Of a stretch of 64,000 nt of DNA, positions 45,133-56,900 are shown in pieces. Numbering within the stretch: the first letter of the stretch is position 1; every line of letters begins with the position of its first letter. Source of the stretch: Artemisia argyi (lineage: Eukaryota; Streptophyta; Magnoliopsida; Asterales; Asteraceae); assembly GCA_030686995.1 (NCBI GenBank), contig CM060708.1, forward strand, positions 185,624,749 through 185,688,748, written 5' to 3'. The notes beneath the pieces were generated by a model. It was not told the DNA's origin, did not search any database, and worked only from the letters and a program-made list of their open reading frames with translations. A program made the translations under genes and the position numbers.

Positions 45133-46440
45133 CAGTGTATGCAAAGACCACCACTATTTGAAGCTAACGGTTTTAGATATTTGAATGATAGATTCATTTG
45201 AGACATATGTGAAATCTAAAGATATTGATCTTTTGCATATTATTGTTGATTGTGTTTATAAACCTGTCATTAGGAATACTAATACCAGTAGAGATGAAAG
45301 TGTTCCTTACGAACGTCAATATGATGATCAAAAGAAAATGCTTTCGAAAAATAATGAGGCAGAAATGGTTTTATATAATGCATTACCTAAAAAGGAATAT
45401 GAAAGAATTTTTATGCATAAAATGGCTAAAGATATTTGGAATTATTTAGTGATTACTCATCAAGGAAATAAGCAAATTAAGAATAACAAAATAGTTATTA
45501 TGAACAATTTTCTATATCGGATGATGATAGTATTGATAACGCATTTGTTAGGTTTAACACTATTATTACTTCTTTAAAAGCACTTGATGAAACCTTTTCA
45601 AGTTGTAACCATGTTCGGTGATTTCTAGGAGCACTTCCAGCTAAATAGAGACCGAAGGTAATGGCCATAGAAGAATCAAACGACTTTTCGATTCTTTCTC
45701 TCGACGAACTTATCCGCAACCTAAAGGTCTATGAAGTGATGTTGGCAAAAGACTCCGAGGCTTCTAAAAACAAGAAAGAAAAGTATAAGTCACTAGCTAT
45801 AAAATCCAAAAAGGAGTCAAGTGACAAAGAAGCTTCTTCTTTGGATAGCAAAGATGAAGAATACGTTATGGCGGTAAGGGACTTTAAGAAGTTCTTTGGA
45901 AGAAGAGAAAGGTTTGTGAAGCAACCCTATGACGACAAGAAAGGCTTTCAGAAATTCAAGGAAGACAAAAGGTGAAAGGTCGATAGGAAGTATTTTAAGT
46001 TTGGTTATCCAAATCTCTTCATTAGTGATTGTCCCAAACACTCAAGTAGCGAGCAAAGGGATTTTGTAAGCGGCTCATGGGGTATGAGTGAAGAAGAGAA
46101 GGATGAGATTTGTTTCATGGCTAAAGACTCCAACGAGGTACACTCTGACTCCCTTTACTATATTAGTTCTTCTTTAGATGATGAAACATTATATTTAGAA
46201 TATAACAAACTATTCAAAATTAGTCTTAAGGTCATTAACAAAAATAAACATTTGAAAAGTAAAAATGAACTTTTAGATATTGAAGTTTTTGAACTAAAAA
46301 AAAAAGATAAAAACACCTGAAAAAGGTAAAGAACTTGATTTAGAATGCATGTCTTGTTTAGATCTTTGGATAAAAAATGACCACCTTGAAGCAAAGCTCG
46401 CTTGTTTTGAAAAAAGTGCTCATTATCTAAATGAAATAAT
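45133..46440 (+). pseudogene. gag of Sirevirus F, degraded
   Basis: It begins at MQRPPLFEANGF (about 45138). Recognisable parts are YERQYDDQKKML, NEAEMVLYNALPKKEYERIF and LDELIRNLKVYEVML; YVMAVRDFKKFFGRRERF follows. The zinc knuckle (about 45990-46035) reads KYFKFGYPN, so both leading Cys are lost. Several frameshifts and stops break the frame. The gag end runs to about 46440 where the sequence is interrupted. Confidence 0.8.
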
Positions 46441-46843
46441 TTAGGCCTAAACATATGTTGTATGCTTTAAATCTAATGAAAGCTAGTTACTGATTATTGA
46501 TTTGTCATCTCTTGTTTAACGTTCGTTAATGTTCATTTATTTATTTATGTTCATAGATCATATCTTTTAATTGTACAATTTTAAAATTGGTTTATTTAAA
46601 CAAAACTACACTTATAAAATAATATATTGTGTATAATTTAATAAAGTTTATGTTTGTTTGTCTATATTCCTTTATGTTCGATCTTTTATTTTTGTTTAAC
46701 GTTCATTTAATATCTTAATGAATGAACATAAATTAATATGAACAACTCATTTTCTTAATAAATGAAATGAACAAAAAAAATCGTCTATTTAAACAGTCGT
46801 GTTCGGTTATTTGTCCAGTAAAAACTAAGCGAACGAACATGAA

Positions 46844-48271
46844 TGATGACGTCAAATAATCTGATTTCCTAAGTGTCAACTTCCCCTTTATATTGACTAT
46901 TTATGCTATATTGTTTTTAGTTGTGCCTTATTTCTTCATATTTCGTTTCATGACTATTAATATAGTATGGAGCGACATTGGACGAATTTGGACTTGATGC
47001 CAATTAAGCAATGACATTTTCCTACACTATGAAGATTATGGCGTAACTAGGAAATAATGTTACGCCGTAATTGATCAAAGACTTAGAAGTATTCTTACAC
47101 CCTGAAGACTACGCCATAACCAGACAATGGGGTTACGGTGTAATGATGACACAATATTGATCCAAGAGATGTATGGAGATTACGATGTAATGTTAGCTGC
47201 CAAGTATTACGGCGTAACTATTAACTTAAGTTACGCCATAAACATTGCGAATGGATATGATCATATGAATATAACACTAGCTATGGCATAACCACTATTC
47301 AAGGTTACGCCGTAGCCATATCCTGCCTATAAATACAACTCGAATTTGGCTTTACAAACCATCTTCCCTTTCCCAAACCTGAACTACGGTTTGGGGAGAG
47401 TAACCACAGAAGAAGAAGCTAGGCTTAGGAGTTTTGAAGAATGAAGTTCTCGTCTACTACCATCATTTTATTCGAGTTTGGATTCTTTTATGTTTTTCTA
47501 GTAATCATACGATGAATTCATGTTATTAATTCAAGTTTAGATATGTTATTTGTTCTCTTTTATTTCTCTATATAGATATCTTCTTTGTCCATTTATTATT
47601 ACACTAGTTTCGGTAGTATTCAAAGCTTGATAGTATCTAGCGAACTTGAAAAATTGACCACAGGACCCTAACCAACTAGATTGCACAGAATGGAAGGAAT
47701 TGACCATAGTACAACCATCCTTTGTGTGCTAATTGACCACATGATCATCTATCAAGTGGAGGTACTTAAGAAGTTAGGAGAAATCTAAGATCCGAGAGGC
47801 CGGATTTCTAGCAAGTGAGATCTATTAGATTTGGCACTTAATGACTCAACCTAATATTCCAAAACCTCTGCTTACTTACAAAGGGTCGTGCCTTTGGTTT
47901 TGGAGAGGATACTAGGGAAGATAGGCTAAGACGACTTTACCTTACGACTCTTAGTAAAATTTATGCCACTATATATAGTTTGATAAATCTGAATACGTGC
48001 ATTAGTAAACTTGGTTAAGACTTTGTCTTCCTACTTACTTTTTCTATATTCTAGTTATGTAAGATTAGGACTTAATAATTATTATACAATTCTCTGTTAT
48101 AAAACCTTTTATCATATTAACTACTTTAGTTCATTTCACAAAACCTCTTAGGGATGACACTCAAATTTACCTAAGCCTTACTACATTTGATCGGGTTCTC
48201 TGCCCGTTAGTATGTGTTAATCCTTGTACGTCTTAGTTTATAAATTTAAAGCAGGATAAAAATACGTATTA
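46844..48271 (+). repeat. G: solo Athila-like LTR (1.43 kb) of a divergent subfamily
   Basis: It starts TGATGACGTC and ends AATACGTATTA, like other Athila-type LTRs here (TGATGAGGCG ... CGTATCA). The target duplication ATGAA is at 46839-46843 and 48272-48276. An array of TTACGGCGTAA palindromes (47036-47320) is followed by CCTATAAATAC (about 47327). The later part has the familiar layout, with homology to the LTRs of A and B only in places. No internal sequence is attached. Confidence 0.8.
47036..47320 (+). promoter_or_regulatory. Array of TTACGGCGTAA palindromes upstream of the TATA box in LTR G
   Basis: Seven copies can be read, at least one exact on each strand (TTACGCCGTAA about 47061, TTACGGCGTAA about 47207) and others one or two bases off. 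Position relative to the TATA box matches the TGACGGCGTCA arrays in the other LTRs. The two palindromes differ by a symmetric change at positions 2 and 10. Confidence 0.65.
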
Positions 48272-48419
48272 ATGAACAAAAATTCGTTCGTTTTCGTTCT
48301 GTTCGTTTACGGCCCTAATTATAAATTGTAAAATAGAAAGAAATATTTTTTTAAAAGGCCTTATAATTTATTGGTTATTTCATTATTTGGTAAATTTTAA
48401 ACTCCATAGTCCATGGGAT

Positions 48420-49182
48420 ATTTTGAGACTTTATAAACCCAAAAATCTGATGAAAGAAAACCAAAATTGAGATGCATTATTTTTTGTTGTATGCATAAAA
48501 TAATGCATCTCAATTTTATAGCAACAAATAATTATAGCTGAGATATTTTGGTTAAGTGCTTCTAGTAACAACATAGCGATGTACTTTATAGCAGCAAATA
48601 ATTATAGTTGAGATATTTTGGTTAAGTGCTTCGGGTAACATGAATTGAGATGCATTATTTTATCTCTCGGGTGTATAAGCTGTTACCAAAAGCACTTAAC
48701 CAAAATATCTCAACTATAAACATACCTATAAACATATAACAACATAGCAATTAACATATAGTTGAGATATAACATGAATTGAGATGTTTAATATATATGT
48801 TTATAGTTGTATAGCATGAATTGAGATGCATTATTTTATCTCTCGGGTGTATAAGTTGTTACCTGAAGCACTTACCCAAAATATCTCAACTATAAACATG
48901 CCTATAAACATAAAACAACAAAATATAATTGAATTTTTTTTAACACATGGTAATTCAACTTGAAATGAACATGACAATAATTAGCTGAAACATTTAGTGC
49001 CTTCTAATGAAAGGAAAATGATTGGGAGACCTAACATATGTGCTTAAATTTAGGCTTAAACATATGTGGCATTATCCTGATGGTTTATGAGAAAGTGGGT
49101 CCTTTAGCTGCAACCATCAACATAATGGCACATAGGTTTAGGCACATTTTTAAGCATATCTTTAGGCCTCTCAATCATAACT

Positions 49183-49220
<38 letters not shown>

Positions 49221-49262
49221 ATCCTTATCTACAAATGATTATAGTTGAGATATTTTAGTTAA
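48420..49262. repeat. Direct and inverted copies of a ~40-bp motif
   Basis: Variants of TATAGTTGAGATATTTTGGT followed by TAAGTGCTTC and GGTAACA occur in direct orientation near 48535, 48608 and 49238. Inverted copies (TGTTACC ... CCAAAATATCTCAACTATAA) lie near 48680 and 48860. GAATTGAGATGCATTATTTT accompanies them. The block could fold back on itself. Confidence 0.65.
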
Positions 49263-49267
49263 GTTGT

Positions 49268-50525
49268 TACCCGATACTTTATAGAATCTATAAGAATCCT
49301 CCTTGCATATGCCTGTGCTAATGATATCAGACTTTTTCAAATGGATGTCAATAGTGCTTTTCTAAACGGTTTTATAAATGAAGAAGTTTATGTGTCACAA
49401 CCTCCCGGGTTTATTGACTTCGAAAAACCCAATCATGTTTAATATCTTAAAAAGGCTCTTTATGGTCTTAAAACAAGCACCTAAGACTTGGTATGATAGA
49501 TTTAAAACTTTTCTTTTCGAACACAAATATACCATGGATTAGTTGATAACACACTCTTCACCTAGAAAAACAAATCACATATTATCGTTATCCATATTTA
49601 TGTGGAAGACATTATATTCGGATTTACTTGTTAAGAATTGTGTGATGCTTTTTCTAAAATTATGCACGACGAGTTCGAAATGAGTATCATGGGAGAATTA
49701 AACTTTTCCTCGGTCTACAAATCAAGCAATTAGAAGATGATATATTCTTCAACCAATCTAAATATATCAAGGAAATGCTAAAGAAATTCAGCTTAGAAGA
49801 TTCCAAGCCTATTAAAACACCAATGTCCTTTGATACTGAACTCACCAAGGATGAAGATGGTGAATCCAAAGACAACACTAAGTACCGTGGCATGATTGGT
49901 AGTTTACTTTATCTCACGGACAGTCGGCCAAACATCATGTTCAATATTTGCCTATGTGCTCATTTTTAAGAAGATCCAAAATCTTCTTACCTTGAAGCAG
50001 TTAAAAGGATTTTTAGATATAGAAAGGAGTTACATAACTAGGATTATGGTATCTAAAGGAACAAGAGTAGAAACTATTGTATATGCAGATTCCGACCACG
50101 CAGGAGACTACATAGATTACAAAAGTATAAGCGGAGTTTGTACTTTATGGGATGTTGCTTAACATCTTGGTTCTCCAAGAAAGAAGCCGCACTGGCTATC
50201 TCCACTACAGAAGCAGAGTACGTATCCATGCCAACAAGTACTACGGATGAAACAAGCTCTAGTTGACTATGACATCATACTTAGCGATATTCCTATCCTC
50301 TGTGACAACAAAGGTGCCATCAACCTTAGTAAGAATTCAGTGTTACACTCTCGTACCAAACACATAGAAATAAATTCGCCATCACTTTCTTAGAGATAAT
50401 GCTCGAAAAGGGAACATTTCAACTAAGAAGGTTTCTTCTGAAGATAATATTGCCGACATCCTCACAAAACCACTTAAACGTGAACCTTTCACCCTACTTA
50501 GATTAGGACTTGGTCTTATGGAATA
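49268..50525 (+). pseudogene. RT (C-terminal part) and RNase H of Sirevirus F, degraded
   Basis: It resumes with ESIRILLAYACAND and FQMDVNSAFLNGFINEEVYV. The catalytic region near 49600 reads YVEDIIFGF instead of YVDDI. Further parts include NQSKYIKEMLKKFSLEDSKP and KYRGMIGSLLYL; RNase H follows (STTEAEYVS), ending near RLGLGLME. Frameshifts and stops are frequent. Confidence 0.85.
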
Positions 50526-51199
50526 ATCCTTGTAAGTCATCTTTTGACTTCTTTATCTAAAAGGTATGTTTCTCTACTTCTCTTCTGAGTCTAGGAATTC
50601 TATTTCGCACAAAACATAAACATCAAACCCCATGGGGCTTTGAAGATTATATTAATATTTTCATTAGTTAGAAATTGCATCTTATTATTTACAAATCAAA
50701 TTTTCTACCTACACCCCATATTTTTAATCAAAGATTCTCACGACTAGGACACAAATATTTTTATGCATTATTAATACAAAGTAAAAACTATCTTTTCATG
50801 CATCATCTCATATGTCTCTTGAATGCATAAGGGAATACATAACTAATATGTATTTTTGGGTACATTCAAACGTAGCAACAACAAATTAAGGAGTGTTTGG
50901 GTTATCTCACATATGTATTTTTACATTTTTCACTTCTTCTTTTCTTTTCCATTTTAGAGAGAAGATAACCCCAACTCCACATAGTTTGCATATAGATACA
51001 CAGTAGAGTTTATGTTTTATTATGATTTTAATTATGTCTAACTACTTAAGACAGCTGAATCCCTTTTGCAAAGGATCCGGCAAATCCGGGTCTACAGAAG
51101 ATATTTTTCTTCATTCTTTTGATGATTTTTATTTAAAACTTTTACCTTTTACTAACTTATAAAGTTATAATCCATCTTTACTGAGATTAAGCATGATAA
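50526..51199 (+). other. Post-pol region of Sirevirus F with an internal palindrome block
   Basis: It contains the CTGAGTCTAGGAATTC motif (about 50587), as in C. At 51061-51090 CCCTTTTGCAAAGGATCCGG and AAATCCGGG match the palindrome region of F's own LTR (about 44350-44380). ORF3, expected next, is missing because LTR E begins at 51200. Confidence 0.55.
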
Positions 51200-52641
51200 T
51201 GATTTATTTGGTACCTTTTTAAGGGGCCATTTAGTCCTAAAGTCATATGAATATGATCAAATATTGTCCTATATCATTTCTTCTTTCATTTTAGGTACAT
51301 GGGTTGAAAAATCTGAAAACCGGCATGTTTTGGACTAAATCAGACGAAAAAGTAAAGACAACGAAAGTGTTACAAAAATTGTCAGGAAAGGAGGTCTGAC
51401 GGCGTCACACTTTACTAAGTGACTCCATCACTTGCATTTGAAGACGAAGACTAAGTGAGAATTTTCTAGTGAAGCCTCGGAACTTTTGGAAGGACTTATA
51501 ACCTGACGGCGTCAGGTGTATCAGACCAAAAATCAGAGCAAACTTAACACGAGATGGCTCAGAAGTTTTATAAGATGATGGCGTCAAGACCCTAATGGTG
51601 GCGTTAGAAGACTTACATGACGGCGTCACAATGGCGACTTGCATAAGAAGAAACACTAATAGCGGCGGGCTGACGACGTCACAATTTGCAAGTGATGCCG
51701 TCACAGACGTATTCCTATGTATATTTTTTGTACCTTTTCCATTCATTAGAACATCTGGGAGTATCACTTTAGAGAGCCAAATTTTCTGCTACTTTATAAA
51801 GGTTTTTACAGCTTTTTTGTCCATGTTTCATTGAAGATAAGTAATTCATTTTTAATCATTCTATAAGTCTAAGTGTTGTTTGATTATATGCTATTCTTCT
51901 CTTCACTTTAACATGCTAGGATATATTAGTTAGTGTTTGCTTAGATCTAATGAATCCTAGTTATTGATTATTGATTTTCCGTCTCTTGTTTAATTGATTG
52001 CCCCATGTTAGAATAAGAAAACCTTCTAAACTCTTATAAGTACTAGCTTATCCATCTTATAAAATGCAATCCTAGAGTGTACTAATTGGTTTTTCTTGTT
52101 GTATTTATTGCGTGAATTGTGGCTTGTAGATCCTAGAAGACTTAATAGACTTTAAGGTTTCTAGGGGAGAATTATGCGTTCATAGAGTTGGGGCCTTCGG
52201 AACCTCCCCACGACAAATAAAAAGGAATACAACGCTTCAATTAAAATAAGGACGTGAAAATTTGACAAATCAATAGGAGATAACTAGGGAGTAAGGAAAT
52301 TTAAGTGAACACATTCTTCTATCATAAGAGTTACCACTTTATTTTCTTGTTTATTAGTTTAATTTAGTTTAATTATTAGTTTTTTTTAGTTAATTAGTAG
52401 CTAAAACATCCACTCTTCAAACCTTGAGATTTTACTTTGTTTCCAAAAAATATAAAAATACAAAAAAGAATCATTCCTCACCTTTAAACCTATCTCGATA
52501 TACACTTTTGGCTTTAACATACACTATTCCCCTAGAGAATGATCAATCCCTCGTGTCTTACCTATACTACACTACAATGGTTAGGTACACTGCCTAGGAG
52601 GATTGTAAAACTTCTTGTGAGGTCTTACAACTGCCGCATCA
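51200..52641 (+). repeat. 5' LTR of element E (Athila-like, divergent)
   Basis: It starts TGATTTATTTGG and ends CCGCATCA directly before the primer site. It contains several TGACGGCGTCA-type palindromes (about 51400-51710) and a degraded tRNA-Asp complement (CTATACTACACTACAATGG, about 52563). Similarity to the LTRs of A, B and H is only moderate. Confidence 0.75.
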
Positions 52642-52647
52642 AATTTT

Positions 52648-52665
52648 TGGCACCGCTGCCAGGGA
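52648..52665 (+). other. Primer-binding site of element E (tRNA-Asp type)
   Basis: TGGCACCGCTGCCAGGGA lies six bases after the LTR; it differs from the B site at two positions, both G to A. Confidence 0.8.
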
Positions 52666-52811
52666 CTAGTTTATGTTTCGATTTCTATCTCGTTTAGGTC
52701 TACTCACTAGATTCCTATCAAGTGAGATTTTTTTATTAGCTTCCTCATAGTCTATCTTTTTCTTTGTGTCTTTGTTCGTAAAAATTCTCATTGACTATTC
52801 CGTTTGCCATT

Positions 52812-53420
52812 ATGGATAATGCGAATCCACCATACAACTTACCATACAATTTATGTGCCCTTCACTAAAAAATGATATCTTGATGTTACGACATTATCAT
52901 GATGAACCTTTCTATGATGCATGGACTCGTTTCAAATATTTACTCCAAAAAGTCTTCCATCAGGGTTTTGAGTTATTTACTCCACTTAAAATCTTTTATA
53001 GTCGTATTAACCACGATACCCAAAAAAGGCTTGACTATATAAACGATGGGGATATTTGGGAATTTGGAGTTGAAGACGCATGGTAAACCTTTGAGTTTCA
53101 TGCCCAATACAAAAATAGAACATGGGATCCAAAAAATGAAGGTTTAAACCTATTTTCAATTTGGAAGACTCAATCGGAAAGTTTGTTTAGGAATAAGGTG
53201 ATTAGAGTTAAGGTACCTAGGTGCATGTCGTGGTTAGGTGCCATCATAATATAAGATGAACATATAGGTAATCTAGATAAGATGGAGGATATAGTAGAAA
53301 TTCCAAGCCCACCGAGTACCCCCACAAGTCCCACCATCATTTGAGGAACACACACCACCCATTACTCACCCGAAAGAATTAGAAGAGACTATAGGAACCC
53401 TGATAGATGTAGAACCATTG
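52812..53420 (+). pseudogene. Degraded gag of element E
   Basis: After an ATG at 52812 the frame is broken early. A readable part (52853-53086) contains DEPFYDAWTRFKYLLQKV and FELFTPLKIFYSRI, matching the gag domain of plant gypsy elements. Only about 100 residues of the domain survive. Confidence 0.65.
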
Positions 53421-53942
53421 TACTATACATAACTAAAGGAAATAGGTTTGAATACTTGTAGTCATAACATTTCTCTTAGTCTTAGGGAAGTTCCTAGTTT
53501 TGATGAACCGGAGCTTTAACAAAAACCGTTACCTAATCTTCCATCCATAGATGTAAATTTAGGAATTGAAATAGGTCCCGATCCACCCATCAAACCATAT
53601 ATTCTGGGTAGTTTTACGATGAAGGTAGTAGACTCTAAGCCTTGTAGAGAGAAAACCAATATATGAGTGAAACATGACCTTATATACTTACATCACCCAT
53701 TCGTGAGTGATCACAAGAAACATTATGGGTTCAAACCGGGTTTATTAGGTCAAGATGGATTATTAACTAGGAGTCACTTAAAGTTGATAGAATATGATCC
53801 CTTTTTAAGAGAAAACTTTAATTCACCCATTGACCCAATTGAACTAGGTAAGGTTATGATGAAAGGAGCACAACCTTTTTAGCATATAATTCGTCCACCC
53901 TTCTTCTCTCATGTGGCATAATCCCACTGAGTTGGTGTGTAT
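53421..53942 (+). pseudogene. Further element E internal sequence, with an unrecognised 71-codon frame
   Basis: The frame at 53667-53882 reads HHPFVSDHKKHYGFKPGLLG and FLRENFNSPIDPIELGKV. It looks like a conserved protein segment, presumably part of the element, but I cannot assign it. The rest of the stretch is degraded coding-like sequence. Confidence 0.35.
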
Positions 53943-56900
53943 TGATGTGTGCTTATTCACACACCTTTTTCTGTTCATTTTAAGACCAAAACAGACACAA
54001 ACTGACCATAAATGCCAAAGATATTGTGTTTTTGTGTTTGTGATTGTGCAGGAACGGATATTTCAGAAATTGGCATAAAACAGGCCAAAAAGGACAAAAA
54101 CGAGCATGAGTTTGGAAATCGTATCAAAAACCAAAGCCGGGGAAGCAAATTATCATTTTTGAGCTCAGAATGTCAAAACACACCTTGGAGAATCATCAAA
54201 TGCCAAAAATAGTCCTTGGAGCAAAAATTTGCAAAATTGGCAGAAATGGTCCCTCAAGTTTGAAATTTGGCAGAAATGGCCCCTGAGCATTGGATTTGGG
54301 TGAATAGTCAACATTGGTCCTTGGGAATTCAAAAGTTGCCACAATTAGTCCTTTGGTGGAAAGTTTGAAGAAATTACAAAATTGGTCCCTCAACTTTCAA
54401 GATTTGGCAGAATAGGTCCCTAGAGTTCTAATTTTGGAAAATAACAACTATTGGTCATTGGATTATGGAAACCTGGCAAGTTTTACCCTTGGAATACTTT
54501 TGGAAAATTGCAAAACACACCCTAAAAATTTTCAGCAATTACAAAATTAGTCCTTGTGGTTATCTAAAACTAAAACCGGACCCTTTAATGTTATTACCCA
54601 ACACCCCACCCTTTTATCCCATTATCCTAAACCTGATCCACCATACTCCTTGGCCCATTCCCCTTTTCAAGCCCAAAACACAAAATAAAACCCACACCCC
54701 GTTTTAATATTACCCAGGTCAAACACCAGGGTCAAACATGACCTTCTCCCCCACTTCCCTCCAAACACCACCACCCCCACTTTCCTGCAATACCACTGCC
54801 ACACCCATCCACCACCTCCCTTATCCCTTCCAAATCCACATCTGAAGATCATTTAATGCTTCTTCCCCTACACACGCAAACACAGGCCAATTTGCTATAA
54901 ACCATATTTCCCGCCAAAAAATCAATGAAGGGCTCAGATAAATTCAAGTCATCCAGTGGTCTATATTTTTGCTAGGAAATGCTCCAGTGGGTCCCACAAG
55001 TCCTAGAAGTCACCTATAAAGAAGAAAGAAGATAGAGAGAAGAGAGCAGTGGTCGTAGTGTAGTGTAGAATGTTGTTTTATCTTATTTTCCCTTCTTAGT
55101 TGATTAATTCAGTTCAAACATGGTGTAATCAATGTTTTAAGTATAATATCAAGTTTCTTTAACATTAATTCCAGTCTTTTGCCATTTTTAGTTAAAAATC
55201 TCATTTACTTGTAACATTGTTTAAAGTTGTTATGTAGGGACACAGTAAGCTCAAATAAGTTAATTATAAACTTTTATAAGCTCTTTAAGCTTTTAAACCA
55301 GTATCTATTCAGTTTACTAGAAAATCTCAAAAATTAATCAATAAATAGCTATAAAATTAAAAATCATTGTACAAGACTGAAGAAGAATGGAGCAAGGCAA
55401 AGAGTAGATGCCCTTGGGTTAGGTGCCTCATAGGAGGCTATAAGATATGGTAATGGTCCATGGTTCACTGGTTTTCAGTCTAAATCCCTTGTAAGCCCAT
55501 ATTTCCATTTTTATGTTTTTACTGTAGTCATGTTTATTACTGCTTGATTTTGGTTCCTTAATGCTTATTTGATGTTAGTTAGTTGTAAGAATGCTCAATA
55601 TTAAGTGCTTGTTTATTAAATTCCATTGTACTCATTTTTTTTTTACTCTTTCACTGTCATAATGACATGATTATGATACATGAGTAAAAGTTGTTAGCAT
55701 CTGAATTTTTGTGCTTGTATGGACTCATTACATCATATTAGAACTTGGTAAATCGGTTTGCTGGTCTCAATCATTTAGTTCCTTTGAAAAACACCATATG
55801 GTCATCTGTTAGGCGGTGTTTGGGTCAGGGTTTCATTCCATGTTCTCTTTGTTGTTTTGCTGTTCATTTGGTATGGGTAGGCTTCATTAGGTGTGTTTTG
55901 GTTAGTTTAAGCATAAAACACAAGTGTTGTTTTAGAAAAAGTAAAAAATAGCTTTTCATCTTATTGTTTTGTTAACTGTTAGAAGTTTAGGTGCCATAAT
56001 CACTTATTTTGGTTCAAAATTTGTTAAAATAGCTTAAGTTCATATCATGTTAGCTTATTATCATGTTTTCAGTCCATTAGAATAAATCAAAATCCATATA
56101 AGTCAACTAGATTAAGTTCAATAAAAAGTCAAAATTTACATAGTTTGGTAGAATTCCAAAAGTTCTAGGATTTTTCATGATTTTTATGCTTAAGATTAGG
56201 CTTTGAAATTTTTACAAGTTAACGTCCCCCAGCTTAGCTTTATAAATCCATCATTAGCTTAATTTTAGGATTTTTCTTAAGTGCTTTTTAGACAGATTAA
56301 TTTGGCCTGCAGGGCAAAGTACTGCCCTGTATAAGGGTTTTCACCCAACCTTCATGGCCTCACCCTGACTTCACATGTTGGCCACAGACCTCCATTTCTA
56401 GCTTTTTGGAAATCTCACTAGCTATTCGTGTTATTCCAGTGCTTATTGTGGCCTCTAGACCTCTTACCCATAGCTTATTGTGCCTTCCAAGTCACCCACA
56501 CCTTATTGAATACACTGAGTGATCAGTGTTTGCAAGCTTTTTCACAAGCTTCTTGTGAGCTTATTTGTGGGACTTGGGCTTTGGTTTTTGGCTTATTTGA
56601 AAGCTCCCCAGGCTGGCTTATTGGTTCAAAAGCCCTTTTGGACCCCTGAGCTTATTTGAGGGCCCCACAGAGGCCTGCATTAGTCCCCCATTAAACCTGA
56701 TTGGTCTGTGTGGATTTGGAATTGCTTATTTGTTTCCTTTGCTTACTCAATGTGCTTTTTCCATCTCTCTGGCTTATTTTATGTTTATCTCACTTGTTTT
56801 TAGCCTAATTTACCCTTTGTGTTCATCAGTATAGCTTATTACTAGCTTGTTCTCATCCAAAAATCCATTTTCAAACCAAAAACCATGTGTGTAAAACATA

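Larger units (their letters stand above)
46441..49262. mobile_element. Repeat-rich insertion in element F, itself interrupted by solo LTR G
   Basis: Element F is interrupted between gag and mid-RT. The left end reads AGGCCTAAACATATG and the right part (about 49149-49167) carries the inverse of AGGCCTAAAGATATG, a possible inverted terminal repeat, but no target duplication was found. Contents: GTTCGTTTA-type repeats on both sides of LTR G (46540-46843 and 48277-48320), direct and inverted repeats at 48420-49262, and a poly(A) run (about 49183-49218). Confidence 0.4.
43982..51199 (+). mobile_element. Element F: truncated, interrupted Sirevirus-type copia element
   Basis: A 5' LTR (43982-45045) and primer site (TGGCATCAAGAGC at 45048) are followed by degraded gag (to about 46440), a 2.8-kb interruption, then RT from mid-domain and RNase H (49268-50525). 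A 3' region follows, in which ORF3 and the 3' LTR are missing because the E LTR starts at 51200. Protease, integrase and the RT N-terminus are absent. Homology to element C is clear throughout. Confidence 0.85.
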
